DNA from: a virus
Reading direction: 5' to 3' (one strand)
IMG/VR virus record: IMGVR_UViG_3300010885_015984
Span: 1 to 59,529 of that record
DNA length: 59,529 bases
The notes beneath the pieces were generated by a model that ran no database searches, was not told the DNA's origin, and saw nothing but the letters and a program-made list of their open reading frames with translations. Below are positions 1 to 7,059 of this stretch, piece by piece. The first letter of the stretch is position 1; each line of letters opens with the position of its first letter. The position numbers were made by a program, and so were the translations under genes.

Positions 1-1
1 T

Positions 2-931
2 ACTCCTGGTGCTTTTCTTAATTTTGGTGGCACCAATATATACAAGTCTAGTCAAGTTGAGCAAATGGGCCGTTTATTTTGTAGCGGATCCGTTCATCCC
101 GGCGACCACTTTATTTTTACTGATGCTTGGCATCCGGGCATTATAAACTTAAAGTATATGAGTGAACTGTTACAGGTACCTGTAACTATACACGCATTAT
201 GGCATGCTGGTAGCTATGATCCTCAAGATTTCTTAGGACGTCTTATTGGTGCTGCTCCTTGGGTGCGACACAGTGAAAAAGCATTCTTTGAAGCAATTGA
301 TCATAACTATTTTGCCACAGACTTTCACATTAACATGTTTATCGAAAATCTCCTAGGTAAAACACCTAGAGATGCTCGTATGGGATTAATGACTACAGAT
401 AAGGTTGTGCGTACCGGGTGGCCTATGGAATATATGGAAGATACCTTGTTGATGTATAAGGACATGCCAAAACGTGATCTTATATTGTTCCCTCATCGTA
501 TTGCTCCAGAGAAACAGGTTGAAATTTTCCGTGACTTAAAAGAACAGTTACCACAATATGAATTTATAGTATGTCAGGACCATCAACTTTCTAAACGAGA
601 ATATCATAATCTGTTAGGTGAAGCAAAAATAGTATTCAGTGCGAACCTGCAAGAAACATTGGGTATCAGTGCGTTTGAAGGTGCGGTAGTTGGTGCTATT
701 CCAATGGTACCTGATCGGTTAAGTTATACTGAGATGTATATTGATGCATTTAAGTATCCAAGCGAATGGACAGATTCATTTGCATCTTATAAAACAAATA
801 AACACTTTATTGTGGCACAGATTACTGAGTACATAGAAAATTACAAACAGTTTCTACCTAGCCTAAATAAACAAGTAGATTCATTAAAATCAAACTTTTT
901 TAGTTGCAATAGTCTACTAGAGAAGCTATAA
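2..931 (+). CDS. Glycosyltransferase, GT-B type (5' truncated)
   Basis: The reading frame is open from base 2, so the N-terminus lies outside the window; the first internal ATG is at 65. The visible part looks like the C-terminal Rossmann half of a retaining GT-B glycosyltransferase (GT4-like): a strand with FPHRIAPEKQ (the usual 'GR..PEKG' region), a middle part EFIVCQDHQLSKREYHNLL, then ANLQETLGISAFEGAVVGAIPM, which matches the donor-sugar-binding E-x7-E loop of the family (ETLGISAFE). It probably transfers a sugar from a nucleotide-sugar to an unknown acceptor. It ends 43 bases before folE with a promoter in its last codons, so it belongs to the preceding transcription unit. The family call is fairly sure; donor and acceptor are unknown. 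Confidence 0.7.
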   Translation, partial: TPGAFLNFGGTNIYKSSQVEQMGRLFCSGSVHPGDHFIFTDAWHPGIINLKYMSELLQVPVTIHALWHAGSYDPQDFLGRLIGAAPWVRHSEKAFFEAIDHNYFATDFHINMFIENLLGKTPRDARMGLMTTDKVVRTGWPMEYMEDTLLMYKDMPKRDLILFPHRIAPEKQVEIFRDLKEQLPQYEFIVCQDHQLSKREYHNLLGEAKIVFSANLQETLGISAFEGAVVGAIPMVPDRLSYTEMYIDAFKYPSEWTDSFASYKTNKHFIVAQITEYIENYKQFLPSLNKQVDSLKSNFFSCNSLLEKL

Positions 932-932
932 T
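904..932 (+). promoter_or_regulatory. Host sigma70-type promoter for folE
   Basis: TTGCAA at 904-909 and TATAAT at 927-932 are separated by 17 bases, a near-consensus -35/-10 pair. Transcription would start near 939, inside the perfect 10-base palindrome acatatatgt (934-943), which might be an operator. The first gene downstream is folE at 974, with the ribosome binding site cggaga at 961-966. The pair overlaps the end of the preceding glycosyltransferase gene. Confidence 0.6.
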
Positions 933-973
933 AACATATATGTCATCCACGACATTAACTCGGAGAAATTTAG

Positions 974-1738
974 TTGACAACATTTACATCAGAAGATTTA
1001 CAAAGCGTACTTAAAGGCGCAGACGACATGAGTGACAAAGGTTATCAAGAAGCTAACATAGCCGATGCTATTCGTTTTAAGATGAAGCGTGACCAGAAGC
1101 GTTACTGGGCAGGTGACAACATCAGCGAATATATTAGCGAAGATGACAAAGTAGTCTTAATCAAAGAAGCAACTCTAGCATTTGAAAAAGTACTAGACAC
1201 GTTGTTAATAGATCGCGAGAATGATCCAAACTCAAAAGGTACTGCCAAGCGTCTAGCTAAGATGTACTACAATGAAATAATGGCAGGACGATATGACCCG
1301 TTACCAGATGCTACAGCTTTTCCAAACGATAGTAAAGATAGGTACGAAGGTATGCTGGTGGTTAGGTCTGAGCTTCGTAGTATGTGTAGTCATCATCATC
1401 AGCCTGTTGCTGGTGTTGCCTACATCGGAATCATCGCCGCCCAAAAACTTATCGGCTTGTCAAAATATACTCGTATTGCCCAATGGTGTGCCCGTCGCGG
1501 TACCTTACAAGAAGAACTGTGTAACGACATAGCAAGAGAAATTCAGAAAGCAACAGACAGTGAAAACGTAGCAGTCTATATTCAAGCTACGCACGGTTGT
1601 TGTGAAAATCGCGGCATTATGGCACACAGTTCATTAACACAGACAACTGTTCTTAAAGGTGCGTTCAACAGCGACCCACATGCAAAGAAAGAATTCTTTG
1701 ATAACATTAAACTACAACAAGAGTTTGCGCCACGATAA
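974..1738 (+). CDS. folE: GTP cyclohydrolase I
   Basis: Converts GTP to 7,8-dihydroneopterin triphosphate, the first step of folate and of queuosine/7-deazaguanine synthesis. The C-terminal 170 residues align well with FolE: Zn ligands Cys138 and the His140-142 stretch (MCSHHH, equivalent to CEHH), the GLSKYTRIAQWCARRGTLQE signature (161-180), and HGCCENRG (207-214) with the third Zn cysteine. The first ~60 residues are an extension beyond typical bacterial FolE. The start is TTG, chosen because it follows cggaga by 7 bases and no ATG fits. QueE lies 3 kb downstream on the same strand, so a role in 7-deazaguanine synthesis (DNA modification or tRNA queuosine) is likelier than folate supply. 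QueD and QueC are not in the window. Confidence 0.93.
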   Translation: MTTFTSEDLQSVLKGADDMSDKGYQEANIADAIRFKMKRDQKRYWAGDNISEYISEDDKVVLIKEATLAFEKVLDTLLIDRENDPNSKGTAKRLAKMYYNEIMAGRYDPLPDATAFPNDSKDRYEGMLVVRSELRSMCSHHHQPVAGVAYIGIIAAQKLIGLSKYTRIAQWCARRGTLQEELCNDIAREIQKATDSENVAVYIQATHGCCENRGIMAHSSLTQTTVLKGAFNSDPHAKKEFFDNIKLQQEFAPR

Positions 1739-1749
1739 GGAGATAGGCA

Positions 1750-1950
1750 ATGCAAATAAGAGCAACTGAAAATACAGAAGATTTTGGTAAGTGCGGATGC
1801 GGTCGTAGCCCAACTGGCAAATGTATTGGTTGGCATTCATACAATGACGAACAATTGGCAGAAGCTCGTCGAGTATGGGAGTTAGATCAATATATGAAAC
1901 AAGCACAAGACCTTTGGTCTGATAGTTGTACTAGTGGGAGAGCAGAATGA
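1750..1950 (+). CDS. CDGSH-like iron-sulfur miniprotein
   Basis: 66-residue protein with a good ribosome binding site (aaggaga) ahead of the ATG. Residues 15-29 read CGCGRSPTGKCIGWH: Cys15-x-Cys17, Ser20, Cys25 and Gly27-x-His29. CDGSH proteins such as mitoNEET bind a 2Fe-2S cluster with C-x-C-x8-C-x3-H. This protein has the same three Cys and one His in the same order, but seven rather than eight residues before the third Cys, and Ile in place of the Asp of CDG. I infer a small Fe-S or metal-binding protein. The rest (residues 30-66) is a charged helix. Its role is unknown; its place between folE and a DNA glycosylase gives no clear pathway. Confidence 0.5.
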   Translation: MQIRATENTEDFGKCGCGRSPTGKCIGWHSYNDEQLAEARRVWELDQYMKQAQDLWSDSCTSGRAE

Positions 1951-2180
1951 ATGCTGCTCAAGACTCCGCTGATTTTATTACAAGAGTAATGAATCTAAAA
2001 GAATTTGAAGTTAAAAGACTGTTAGACGAACCGTTGGCATTTAGGGGAGGTGTTGTACCTTTTGATATTCGGGCTAGTCAAGACTGTGCTTGGTTCAAAG
2101 TATTAGCACTTACACAAAAAGAAGCAGAAGGTAAAGTAGACCACTGGCTGAACTCACAGAAAGATGGCTGGGATGATTAA
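1947..2180 (+). CDS. Conserved-looking small protein, unknown
   Basis: 77 residues; its ATG overlaps the preceding stop (ATGA), so it is translationally coupled, and it overlaps the DNA glycosylase gene downstream by 17 bases. No known motif is recognised. The sequence looks globular: a helical N-terminal half and a central segment with FRGGVVPFDIRA, ending in an acidic tail with two Trp. There is no signal peptide or membrane segment. No function can be assigned. Confidence 0.6.
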   Translation: MNAAQDSADFITRVMNLKEFEVKRLLDEPLAFRGGVVPFDIRASQDCAWFKVLALTQKEAEGKVDHWLNSQKDGWDD

Positions 2181-2583
2181 ACCGTTACGTGACGACTTAA
2201 TGGTTCAACAACAAGTTGACGACTCCTGGCAACATTTTGTTGGGGTTATCATGCTTAACCAAACCGGTCGAAAAGCGGTAAAGACTACATTACCAGAATT
2301 TCTTTATTGGTTCCCAACAGCATTAGCACTGTTGTATGCCGATGAATCATTTGTTAAAAGTATTATCCAACCGCTGGGCATGGTAAATGTTCGTTATACC
2401 CGTTTGATTAGGATGAGTCAAGACTACTTGACTTGGGACGGAAATGATGCTACAATGTTATATGGCATTGGAAAGTATGGTAGCGATAGCTATGAAATCT
2501 TTTACAAGCACAACTACACAGTTGAGCCAACCGACAAAGAATTAAAACGATACTTAGAAGAGGAAGTGTTTGATGTTGCTTAA
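2164..2583 (+). CDS. MBD4-like HhH-GPD DNA glycosylase (minimal)
   Basis: 139 residues resembling the glycosylase domain of eukaryotic MBD4 and its bacterial/phage relatives (endonuclease III superfamily). Visible: FVGVIMLNQTGRKAVK (25-40), matching the 'LLNQT' helix of MBD4; LGMVNVRYTRL (71-81); the helix-hairpin-helix LYGIGKYGSDSY (99-110); and EPTDKELKRYLEE (121-133), where Asp124 sits at the catalytic Asp of MBD4 (PEDHKL). No Lys replaces it in the hairpin, so a monofunctional glycosylase is expected. There are no C-terminal Fe-S cysteines. MBD4 removes T or U from G mismatches and deaminated 5-methylcytosine products; the phage substrate is unknown and could be a modified or deaminated base. 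An alternative start is the ATG at 2173. Confidence 0.75.
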   Translation: MAGMIKPLRDDLMVQQQVDDSWQHFVGVIMLNQTGRKAVKTTLPEFLYWFPTALALLYADESFVKSIIQPLGMVNVRYTRLIRMSQDYLTWDGNDATMLYGIGKYGSDSYEIFYKHNYTVEPTDKELKRYLEEEVFDVA

Positions 2584-3046
2584 ACTGTTAGCAAAGTTAG
2601 GTCGTAAACGTGTCATCTATGATCGAGTTTGCAACGAACCTTATTTAGAAAGATATTATATTTTTCTAAAAGACCGCACATGGTTTCCATTTAATATCTT
2701 TCTACATAAATTCTTAAAAGGCGATCCAGATGATGTTCATGATCATCCATGGGGCTATGCTACCTTAATTCTTAAAGGTGGATACTACGAATGGGTTCCT
2801 ATGTTTGATGCTAATCGAAATCAAATTGGCGAAGTGCAATACTGGCGTGGCCCTGGGCATTTCCGATTTTGTAGTCCTAAATCATATCATCGTATTGAAC
2901 TAAAACCAGGGGTTACTGCCTGGACATTGTTTATGCCAGGTCCTCATAAACGTGAATGGGGATTTCTAGTTAATAGTAAATGGATTCATCACGAAACATA
3001 CTTAAAAGATCGCAAGGAGAAAAAAGTTGAACAAGCGACCAGTTAG
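2573..3046 (+). CDS. Cupin-fold protein
   Basis: 157 residues from the ATG at 2573, which follows agaggaag (2558-2565); a TTG one codon earlier is less likely. The core shows DDVHDHPW, a His-x-His metal-binding pair of cupin motif 1, followed by LKGGYYEW, and a second motif SYHRIEL with a third His. This fits a small double-stranded beta-helix (RmlC-like jelly roll) that may bind Fe or Zn, as in small dioxygenases and isomerases. The strongly helical, basic first 35 residues are outside the cupin core. No substrate can be named. It overlaps both neighbours, so it is made with the DNA glycosylase and the phosphoribosyltransferase. Confidence 0.7.
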   Translation: MLLKLLAKLGRKRVIYDRVCNEPYLERYYIFLKDRTWFPFNIFLHKFLKGDPDDVHDHPWGYATLILKGGYYEWVPMFDANRNQIGEVQYWRGPGHFRFCSPKSYHRIELKPGVTAWTLFMPGPHKREWGFLVNSKWIHHETYLKDRKEKKVEQATS

Positions 3047-3563
3047 TTGGCAAGAGTATCAAGGCTTAGTAGCAAAAATATGCAGAGACATTGCAGTTAG
3101 TGGATGGACTCCAGATTATGTTATAGGAATTACTCGCGGGGGATTGTTACCTGCTAAAATGATTAGTTATTATTTTGATGTTCCGTGTCATACCCTAAAA
3201 GTTTCTCTTAGAGATCACGAAGATACTGAATCTAATACATGGATGGCTGAAGAAGCATTTGGTCATGAGTTTTACGATCCAATGGCTTCCGGTAGCGGTA
3301 TTAAAAACATTCTTATAGTTGACGATATTAACGACACTGGTGCTACACTTAATTGGATCATGAAAGATTGGCAATCTGGTTGTTTTCCAGATGATCCATC
3401 ATGGGAGAATGAAATTTGGAATGTTAATGTTAAGTTTGCTGTATTATTTGATAACCTAGCATCTAATTGTACTGTTAAAATGGATTACTCCGGGGAAGAA
3501 ATTGATAAAAGCGAAAACAATACTTGGATTGATTTCCCTTATGAAGATTGGTGGATGAAATGA
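3027..3563 (+). CDS. Phosphoribosyltransferase
   Basis: 178-residue type I PRTase. The PRPP-binding loop is ILIVDDINDTGATLN (95-109), which fits the family signature of hydrophobic residues, two acidic residues and DTG(A/T)T. The earlier GITRGGLLPAKMISYYF (34-50) is the first conserved loop, where a nucleobase PRTase has its 'RGGL' turn. It probably transfers ribose-5-phosphate from PRPP to, or from, a purine-type base (xanthine-guanine/hypoxanthine PRTases are nearest). The start is TTG, selected by aaggag seven bases ahead. Salvage is likely; with FolE and QueE nearby, a link to deazapurine bases is possible but only speculation. Confidence 0.85.
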   Translation: MNKRPVSWQEYQGLVAKICRDIAVSGWTPDYVIGITRGGLLPAKMISYYFDVPCHTLKVSLRDHEDTESNTWMAEEAFGHEFYDPMASGSGIKNILIVDDINDTGATLNWIMKDWQSGCFPDDPSWENEIWNVNVKFAVLFDNLASNCTVKMDYSGEEIDKSENNTWIDFPYEDWWMK

Positions 3564-3799
3564 GTACACTCATAAGACATAGTGACACTTGCCAAATTAC
3601 TCAAGCAGTTAGCAAAAAAACTGTAGAAGCAGTAGTACAAGATTTTGAAGAACATGTTAAACTTAATGTAATACTTAATAAAGCTGTAAAAATTAGTATG
3701 AAATGGAACGGGCAACTATACGAAGGCCGTGGGGCTGGAATGGATTTTATCAGTAACGGTCCTGTCGTGTCTCGAACACAAACAAGCTCAAGAGGTTAA
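3560..3799 (+). CDS. Small protein, unknown
   Basis: 79 residues starting at an ATG that overlaps the PRTase stop (ATGA); in-frame TTG and GTG codons at 3548 and 3551 would lie inside the PRTase gene. The protein has a central helix (TVEAVVQDFEEHVKLNVILN) and a Lys-rich strand, with no cysteines beyond one and no membrane segment. No family is recognised. Its stop at 3799 nearly touches the HIT protein start. Confidence 0.55.
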   Translation: MSTLIRHSDTCQITQAVSKKTVEAVVQDFEEHVKLNVILNKAVKISMKWNGQLYEGRGAGMDFISNGPVVSRTQTSSRG

Positions 3800-3800
3800 A

Positions 3801-4178
3801 ATGAATTTACATTATTCGTTAGAAGACGCAAAAGACGCTGGACACGCACCGTGGACCAATGTTGTGCAAGATGATTTTCATGTTGTAGTTTACAAAGATG
3901 CATATCCGGTAACAGATGGACATCTATTGTTTGTGCCTAAATACTCAGCAGTGGGTGTAATTGAAGATTGCTTTGCTGATGCACTTAAACTAGGGCAAGA
4001 AAAAGTTAAGGCAGGTGAGTGGGACGGATTTAATATTGGACTTAATTGGGGGGAGGCGGCAGGACAAACTGTTCCGTATCCACATGTTCATTTAATTCCA
4101 AGACGCAAAGGCGATATGGCAGATCCCACGGGGGGAGTCCGTCATGTCATTCCGGAAAAAGGCAATTATAAAAAATGA
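3801..4178 (+). CDS. HIT family nucleotide hydrolase/transferase
   Basis: 125 residues from the ATG at 3801, preceded by agagg; a longer frame from 3729 would overlap the previous gene by 71 bases. HIT features: ALKLGQEKV helix, GFNIGLNWGEAAGQTVPYPH, and the loop HVHLIPRRKGD. The family loop is His-x-His-x-His; here the first His is Tyr93, while His95 (the expected nucleophile) and His97 remain. The end, DPTGGVRHVIPEKGNYKK, is typical of bacterial HIT proteins of the Ap4A hydrolase/Fhit kind. It probably hydrolyses nucleotidyl phosphoramidates or dinucleoside polyphosphates; whether the Tyr change lowers activity is not known. Confidence 0.85.
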   Translation: MNLHYSLEDAKDAGHAPWTNVVQDDFHVVVYKDAYPVTDGHLLFVPKYSAVGVIEDCFADALKLGQEKVKAGEWDGFNIGLNWGEAAGQTVPYPHVHLIPRRKGDMADPTGGVRHVIPEKGNYKK

Positions 4179-4384
4179 CTAGAATAACCGTTCCTTGGGA
4201 AAATCAAAATAATACTTGGTGGACAGATACTTGTACTCGGGTTATTGAACATTTTGGATTACCGGGCGGAAAATATAACACAGAAGTTAGTGCCGAATGT
4301 ATGCATTTTGACTTTCACGATGACCGTGAAGCATTGATGTGCAGATTATTAATAAGTGATTCTTTACAATGCCAGATAAATTAA
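4175..4384 (+). CDS. Small protein, unknown
   Basis: 69 residues, coupled to the HIT gene by an ATGA overlap and overlapping the next gene by 16 bases. Rich in aromatic and acidic residues (NTWWTDTCTRVIEHFGLP, HFDFHDDREA). The pattern resembles small phage proteins of unknown role found in T4-like phages; no motif points to a function. Confidence 0.55.
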   Translation: MTRITVPWENQNNTWWTDTCTRVIEHFGLPGGKYNTEVSAECMHFDFHDDREALMCRLLISDSLQCQIN

Positions 4385-4578
4385 TTGCAGCAATACTAAC
4401 AGTAATTGCATTATTGTTTTTGTTATTCGCTGATTGGGGTCCGCAGGCTCGGGTATATGATTGCGGTATGGCAGAGTGGCATCCGGATATTCCGAAAGAA
4501 GTAAAAGAAGAATGTCGCAGAATGAGGCAAGACCATTTTCAGCAACAACAAATTGAAAGAAAGACTATATCAACATGA
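4369..4578 (+). CDS. Small single-pass membrane protein
   Basis: 69 residues with one hydrophobic segment, about residues 5-21 (LIAAILTVIALLFLLFA), followed by a soluble, charged tail with two Cys and a basic-acidic helix. This suggests an N-terminal membrane anchor with the tail on one side of the inner membrane. The start overlaps the preceding gene by 16 bases. The role is unknown. Phages use such proteins in lysis control, exclusion or membrane remodelling, but nothing here decides between them. Confidence 0.6.
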   Translation: MPDKLIAAILTVIALLFLLFADWGPQARVYDCGMAEWHPDIPKEVKEECRRMRQDHFQQQQIERKTIST

Positions 4579-4760
4579 AACATTGGACTATAACTGTAGA
4601 AGAAGATCCCGACACTAAAGAATTAGTATTGCCATTCACTGATGAAATCCTAGAAGCCGTAGGATGGAAAGAAGGTGATGTAATAGTTTGGAAAAAGAAA
4701 GATAATAAATCTTGGACTTTACGGAAAAAGGTTGACAAAATGGCTGAAAAGAGTGTATAA
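4575..4760 (+). CDS. AbrB/MazE-like small protein
   Basis: 61 residues. The part LVLPFTDEILEAVGWKEGDV followed by VWKKKDNKSWTLRK fits the swapped-hairpin AbrB fold (beta strand, 'lP.e.l..lgw.eGD' turn, strand). MazE/AbrB domains bind DNA as dimers; here there is little besides the domain, so a DNA-binding or RNA polymerase-related role is possible but not shown. It overlaps its neighbour as ATGA. Its last codons carry the near-consensus promoter for queE. Confidence 0.5.
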   Translation: MKHWTITVEEDPDTKELVLPFTDEILEAVGWKEGDVIVWKKKDNKSWTLRKKVDKMAEKSV

Positions 4761-4761
4761 T
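4732..4761 (+). promoter_or_regulatory. Consensus sigma70 promoter before queE
   Basis: TTGACA (4732-4737) and TATAAT (4756-4761) both match the full bacterial consensus, with an 18-base spacer. It lies inside the last codons of the AbrB-like gene. The expected start of transcription, about 7 bases after the -10 box, falls on or next to the A of the queE ATG (4767). The resulting RNA would have no leader for queE, but would serve the genes after it. Confidence 0.7.
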
Positions 4762-4766
4762 ATATT

Positions 4767-5615
4767 ATGAGCAAAATTAAAATAGCAGAGTTATTTTACA
4801 GCATACAAGGCGAAGGACGGTATATGGGCGTTCCTTCTGTTTTCTTGCGCACATTTGGATGTAACTTTAAGTGTGCCGGTTTTGGTATGCCTAAAGGAGA
4901 ACTAAGTGAAGAATATCTTAAAATTGATCCAACGCAATATGCCAAATACGAAGAACTTCCATTGGTTAGTACAGGATGTGATAGCTACGCTAGTTGGGAT
5001 CCTGCTTTCAAGCATCTTAGTCCTATGCTTACTGTTGATGCCATTGCTGATCGTATTACAGAAATTTTACCGTTTAATACGTGGCAAGACGAACATCTCG
5101 TCATCACAGGAGGCGAACCTTTACTAGGTTGGCAACGTGCTTATCCAGACTTACTTAATCATCCTAAGATGGCAGGTTTGAAAGAAATTACATTTGAAAC
5201 AAATGGTACTCAAAAGTTAACTCCAGAGTTTAAGGAATATCTAGTAGAATGGCAAATGCCTAACTTAGAGTTTTCTAGAGAAATTACATTCAGTGTAAGT
5301 GCTAAACTAAGTTGTTCAGGTGAACATCCAGATGAAGCAATTAAACCTGAGGTTGTTTGCGAGTATGAAGAAATTGGGTACACATATCTAAAGTTTGTTG
5401 TTGCAACAGAAGACGATGCAGAAGAAGCACTAGAAGCGGCAGACATTTATCGTGCCGCTGGCTTTAGAGGACCAATTTATTTAATGCCTGTTGGTGGTGT
5501 TGAAAGTGTATACACACTAAATAATCGTCGTGTAGCAGAATTAGCAATGAAACATGGATTAAGATACAGTGATAGATTACAAGTACCGTTATTTAAGAAT
5601 GAGTGGGGAACTTAA
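4767..5615 (+). CDS. queE: 7-carboxy-7-deazaguanine synthase
   Basis: Radical SAM enzyme that converts 6-carboxy-tetrahydropterin to 7-carboxy-7-deazaguanine (CDG). Family features: FYSIQGEGRYMGVPSVFLRT (10-29), the cluster region from Cys32, ITGGEPLLGW near residue 113, and FETNGTQ. The three Fe-S cysteines are Cys32, Cys36 (FGCNFKC) and then probably Cys71 (STGCDSYASWD), giving C-x3-C-x34-C instead of C-x3-C-x2-C. An insertion in this loop has precedent in some QueE enzymes, and other phage proteins appear to share it. At 282 residues it is longer than bacterial QueE (~210-225). With FolE it makes CDG; QueC and an inserting enzyme are not present here. A poor ribosome site and a start at the promoter's +1 suggest leaderless translation or coupling. 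Confidence 0.9.
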   Translation: MSKIKIAELFYSIQGEGRYMGVPSVFLRTFGCNFKCAGFGMPKGELSEEYLKIDPTQYAKYEELPLVSTGCDSYASWDPAFKHLSPMLTVDAIADRITEILPFNTWQDEHLVITGGEPLLGWQRAYPDLLNHPKMAGLKEITFETNGTQKLTPEFKEYLVEWQMPNLEFSREITFSVSAKLSCSGEHPDEAIKPEVVCEYEEIGYTYLKFVVATEDDAEEALEAADIYRAAGFRGPIYLMPVGGVESVYTLNNRRVAELAMKHGLRYSDRLQVPLFKNEWGT

Positions 5616-6049
5616 TGAAAATTATTAAAAGGTTATTAGGATTAGACAAGGTTGAAGAAAACATCAAAGTAGCAGAACAGATGTTAGCAGAAGCCGAGGC
5701 TAAACAAAAACTTGCAGAAGAAGCAACATCGGCGGCACAGGAGCGTGAAGAATTATCAAAATTAACTCCAAAAGATCGTGCTACTCGTAAGAAAGAGCCT
5801 TGGGTAGGAGTATTGAATACACATGTTAATCAAGATAACGTTCGCAATGGGTTTTTTGAACTTGACTGGAATGACCTATTTGTGTTAAAATTAAGACAAG
5901 AAGGTTACGGTGAAGACGGTGACAAAGATGAAGAAGTTGTAGATCGTTGGTTCCGTGAACTCTGTGCAAATGTAGTAGTTGATGGTGATTACGGCGGCCC
6001 AATTCAAACTGGTAGTATAGACATTCAAAGTGTAAAGAAGAATAATTAA
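5615..6049 (+). CDS. Conserved phage protein with N-terminal coiled coil
   Basis: 144 residues from the ATG that overlaps the queE stop (TAATG); a GTG four codons earlier is in frame. Residues ~10-55 form a long Ala/Glu/Lys helix (VEENIKVAEQMLAEAEAKQK) likely to coil. The C-terminal half (from PWVGVLNTHVNQDNVRNGFF to about residue 140) looks like a compact acidic domain with VVDRWFRELC. I recall this type beside RNase H/exonuclease genes in marine T4-like phages, but no function is known. It is coupled to the exonuclease gene by TAATG. Confidence 0.6.
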   Translation: MKIIKRLLGLDKVEENIKVAEQMLAEAEAKQKLAEEATSAAQEREELSKLTPKDRATRKKEPWVGVLNTHVNQDNVRNGFFELDWNDLFVLKLRQEGYGEDGDKDEEVVDRWFRELCANVVVDGDYGGPIQTGSIDIQSVKKNN

Positions 6050-7059
6050 TGACATATATTTTAGTCGATACAGCTAACACATTTTTTCGTGCTAGACATG
6101 TAATCAACGGTGATGCCGATATTAAACTCGGCATGGCATTTCATATTACACTTAACAGCGTAAAGAAGGCATGGCAAGACTTCAACGGTAGTCACGTTAT
6201 CTTCTGTTTAGAAGGTCGTAGCTGGCGCAAAGATTATTATCCCCCTTATAAGGCGCAACGTGCCGCAGCTCGTGCAGCGCATACTGAAAAAGAAGCAGAC
6301 GAAGAAAAGATCTTTTGGGAGGCCTTTGATACATTTAAGGATTTCATCATTGAAAAGACTAATTGTACAGTAATGCAAAACCCACGCTTAGAAGCAGATG
6401 ATCTAATTGCTGGTTGGATACAGAGTCACCCAAACGATAACCACGTTATTATTAGCACAGATACAGATTTTGTACAGCTTATTGCACCCAATGTAAAGCA
6501 ATATAACGGTGTTATGGAAACAACTATTACACACGAGGGTATCTTTGATGCAAAAGGCAAAAGAGTCATTGACAAGAAAACACAAGAACCCAAAGCAATT
6601 CCAGATCCAGAGTGGTTGTTGTTTGAAAAATGCATGCGTGGTGATACCAGTGATAATGTCTTCTCGGCGTATCCAGGTGTGCGTACTAAAGGCACAAGCA
6701 AAAAAGTGGGTCTTGCTGAAGCGTTCGAAGATCGTGGCGCCAAAGGATTTGCGTGGAACAATCTCATGCTACAGAGATGGTCTGACCACAACGGTGAAGA
6801 ACATCGTGTCTTAGAAGATTACGAAAGAAATCGTCGACTGATTGATCTTACACATCAACCAGATGATATTAAACAAATTATTGCAGAAACAATCGCTACT
6901 GCTACATCCGCTGATAAAAATATCAGTCAGGTTGGCATTAGATTAATAAAGTTTTGTCATCTGTACGATCTAAAGAAGATTGCAGATCAAGCAGCAAGTT
7001 ATGCGGAGCCATTAAATGCTAGATATATTATTAAACAAGACCACAGCTTGTCCGTATAG
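6049..7059 (+). CDS. 5'-3' exonuclease, T4 RNase H-like (FEN family)
   Basis: 336-residue flap/5'-exonuclease of the kind that removes RNA primers during lagging-strand synthesis (T4 rnh). Metal-binding acids are present: Asp7 (LVDTAN), Glu115/Asp117/Asp118 (LEADDLIAGW), Asp138 and Asp140 (STDTDFVQL), and Asp199/Asp202 in MRGDTSDNVFSAYPG, which starts the helix-three-turn-helix DNA-binding motif. The arch region carries basic residues RSWRKDYYPPYKAQR. It acts in the cytoplasm at the replication fork, likely with the phage helicase and single-strand binding protein, which lie outside this window. The start overlaps the previous stop (TAATG). Confidence 0.92.
   Translation: MTYILVDTANTFFRARHVINGDADIKLGMAFHITLNSVKKAWQDFNGSHVIFCLEGRSWRKDYYPPYKAQRAAARAAHTEKEADEEKIFWEAFDTFKDFIIEKTNCTVMQNPRLEADDLIAGWIQSHPNDNHVIISTDTDFVQLIAPNVKQYNGVMETTITHEGIFDAKGKRVIDKKTQEPKAIPDPEWLLFEKCMRGDTSDNVFSAYPGVRTKGTSKKVGLAEAFEDRGAKGFAWNNLMLQRWSDHNGEEHRVLEDYERNRRLIDLTHQPDDIKQIIAETIATATSADKNISQVGIRLIKFCHLYDLKKIADQAASYAEPLNARYIIKQDHSLSV

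Noticed and set aside
974-979. TTGACA as a -35 box
   Set aside because: It is the folE start codon region; no -10 hexamer lies 16-18 bases downstream.
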